From contig JAJRSD010000032.1 in assembly GCA_024278975.1 (NCBI GenBank), positions 1 to 33,587 on the forward strand: a DNA stretch of 33,587 nt. The letters are read 5' to 3'. The DNA is from Bacteroidota bacterium (GTDB lineage: Bacteria; Bacteroidota; Bacteroidia; Bacteroidales; Prolixibacteraceae). Position numbers and translations under genes: made by a program. Below the pieces are notes generated by a model. That model made no database searches. It was not told the DNA's origin and was given only the letters and a program-made list of their open reading frames with translations. Below are positions 33,557 to 33,587 of this stretch, piece after piece; position 1 is the stretch's first letter; each line of letters opens with the position of its first letter.

Positions 33557-33587
33557 AAAATGTCAAATATAAATAATTGTAAAAAAA

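Larger units (their letters stand above)
33372..33587 (-). repeat. Tandem ~92-bp repeats of promoter plus truncated tRNA-Val
   Basis: After the intact tRNA a unit repeats at 92-93 bp spacing: the 5' tRNA part (61 bp), then a 31-32 bp leader with the TATATTTG box and a run of 7-8 A (T on the minus strand). Copies of the tRNA part are at 33404-33464 and 33496-33556; the leader after the second runs off the window. The leaders are essentially identical, while the tRNA parts differ at a few bases, so the copies are real and not simple assembly duplicates. Confidence 0.88.

Noticed and set aside
33372-33587. CRISPR array
   Set aside because: The near-identical part is longer than any spacer, there are no unique spacers, and the unit is clearly derived from the adjacent tRNA.

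Overview
The window reads as a chromosomal segment of a low-GC Bacteroidota bacterium (class Bacteroidia; a Marinilabiliales/Bacteroidales-type genome is my inference). The signs are a type IX secretion gene (porT), a TamL-type outer-membrane lipoprotein, menaquinone synthesis (menG), the order rpsU-xerC-hpf-tRNA-tuf-secE-nusG-rplKAJL-rpoBC, and repeated promoter boxes of the Bacteroidota form TAnnTTTG. The odd total length, with a tandem repeat running off the right edge, suggests that the window is a whole contig broken at a repeat (inference).

Layout. 1-314: intergenic repeats and hairpins. 315-1073 (-): short-chain dehydrogenase. 1182-3777 (+): orphan PurL-like AIR-synthase-fold protein, overlapping menG, then porT. 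3781-4548 (-): TrmH/SpoU RNA methyltransferase, divergent from tamL (4641-6983, +). 6984-7231: nested-palindrome repeat. 7232-9699 (+): sodium:neurotransmitter-symporter-type transporter and a membrane-anchored helix-hairpin-helix protein. 9816-24531 (+): the translation/transcription block with rpsU, a xerC interrupted by an in-frame stop, hpf, tRNA-Gly, tRNA-Thr, tuf, a tRNA remnant without an anticodon arm, secE, nusG, rplK, rplA, rplJ, rplL, rpoB, rpoC and a DUF3467 protein, closed by a strong terminator. 25043-31804 (+): fatty-acid/acyl-CoA electron-transfer block with etfB, etfA, a membrane cytochrome b/FeS protein, an inserted MNT-HEPN pair, a CCG-domain protein and an acyl-CoA dehydrogenase. 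31898-33220 (-): secreted GH43 enzyme with a probable C-terminal CBM6-like domain. 33297-33587 (-): tRNA-Val(GAC) followed by a tandem array of promoter plus 5'-half tRNA copies.

How the genes work together. The acyl-CoA dehydrogenase should reduce EtfAB, and the two Fe-S proteins resemble the parts of a membrane Etf:quinone oxidoreductase that would pass the electrons to menaquinone, whose last synthetic step is menG near the left end. The central block is housekeeping: RNA polymerase, elongation factors, ribosomal proteins and secretion.

Most unusual observations: (1) 92-bp tandem units at the right edge, each with a -7 box, the 5' part of tRNA-Val and a 16-nt perfect-stem hairpin that exactly replaces 10 nt of the tRNA; (2) near-copies of that 16-nt palindrome in unrelated intergenic elements of the same window; (3) a 61-nt tRNA relic between tuf and secE; (4) a nonsense codon in xerC; (5) a MNT-HEPN cassette inside the Etf-quinone reductase gene set.
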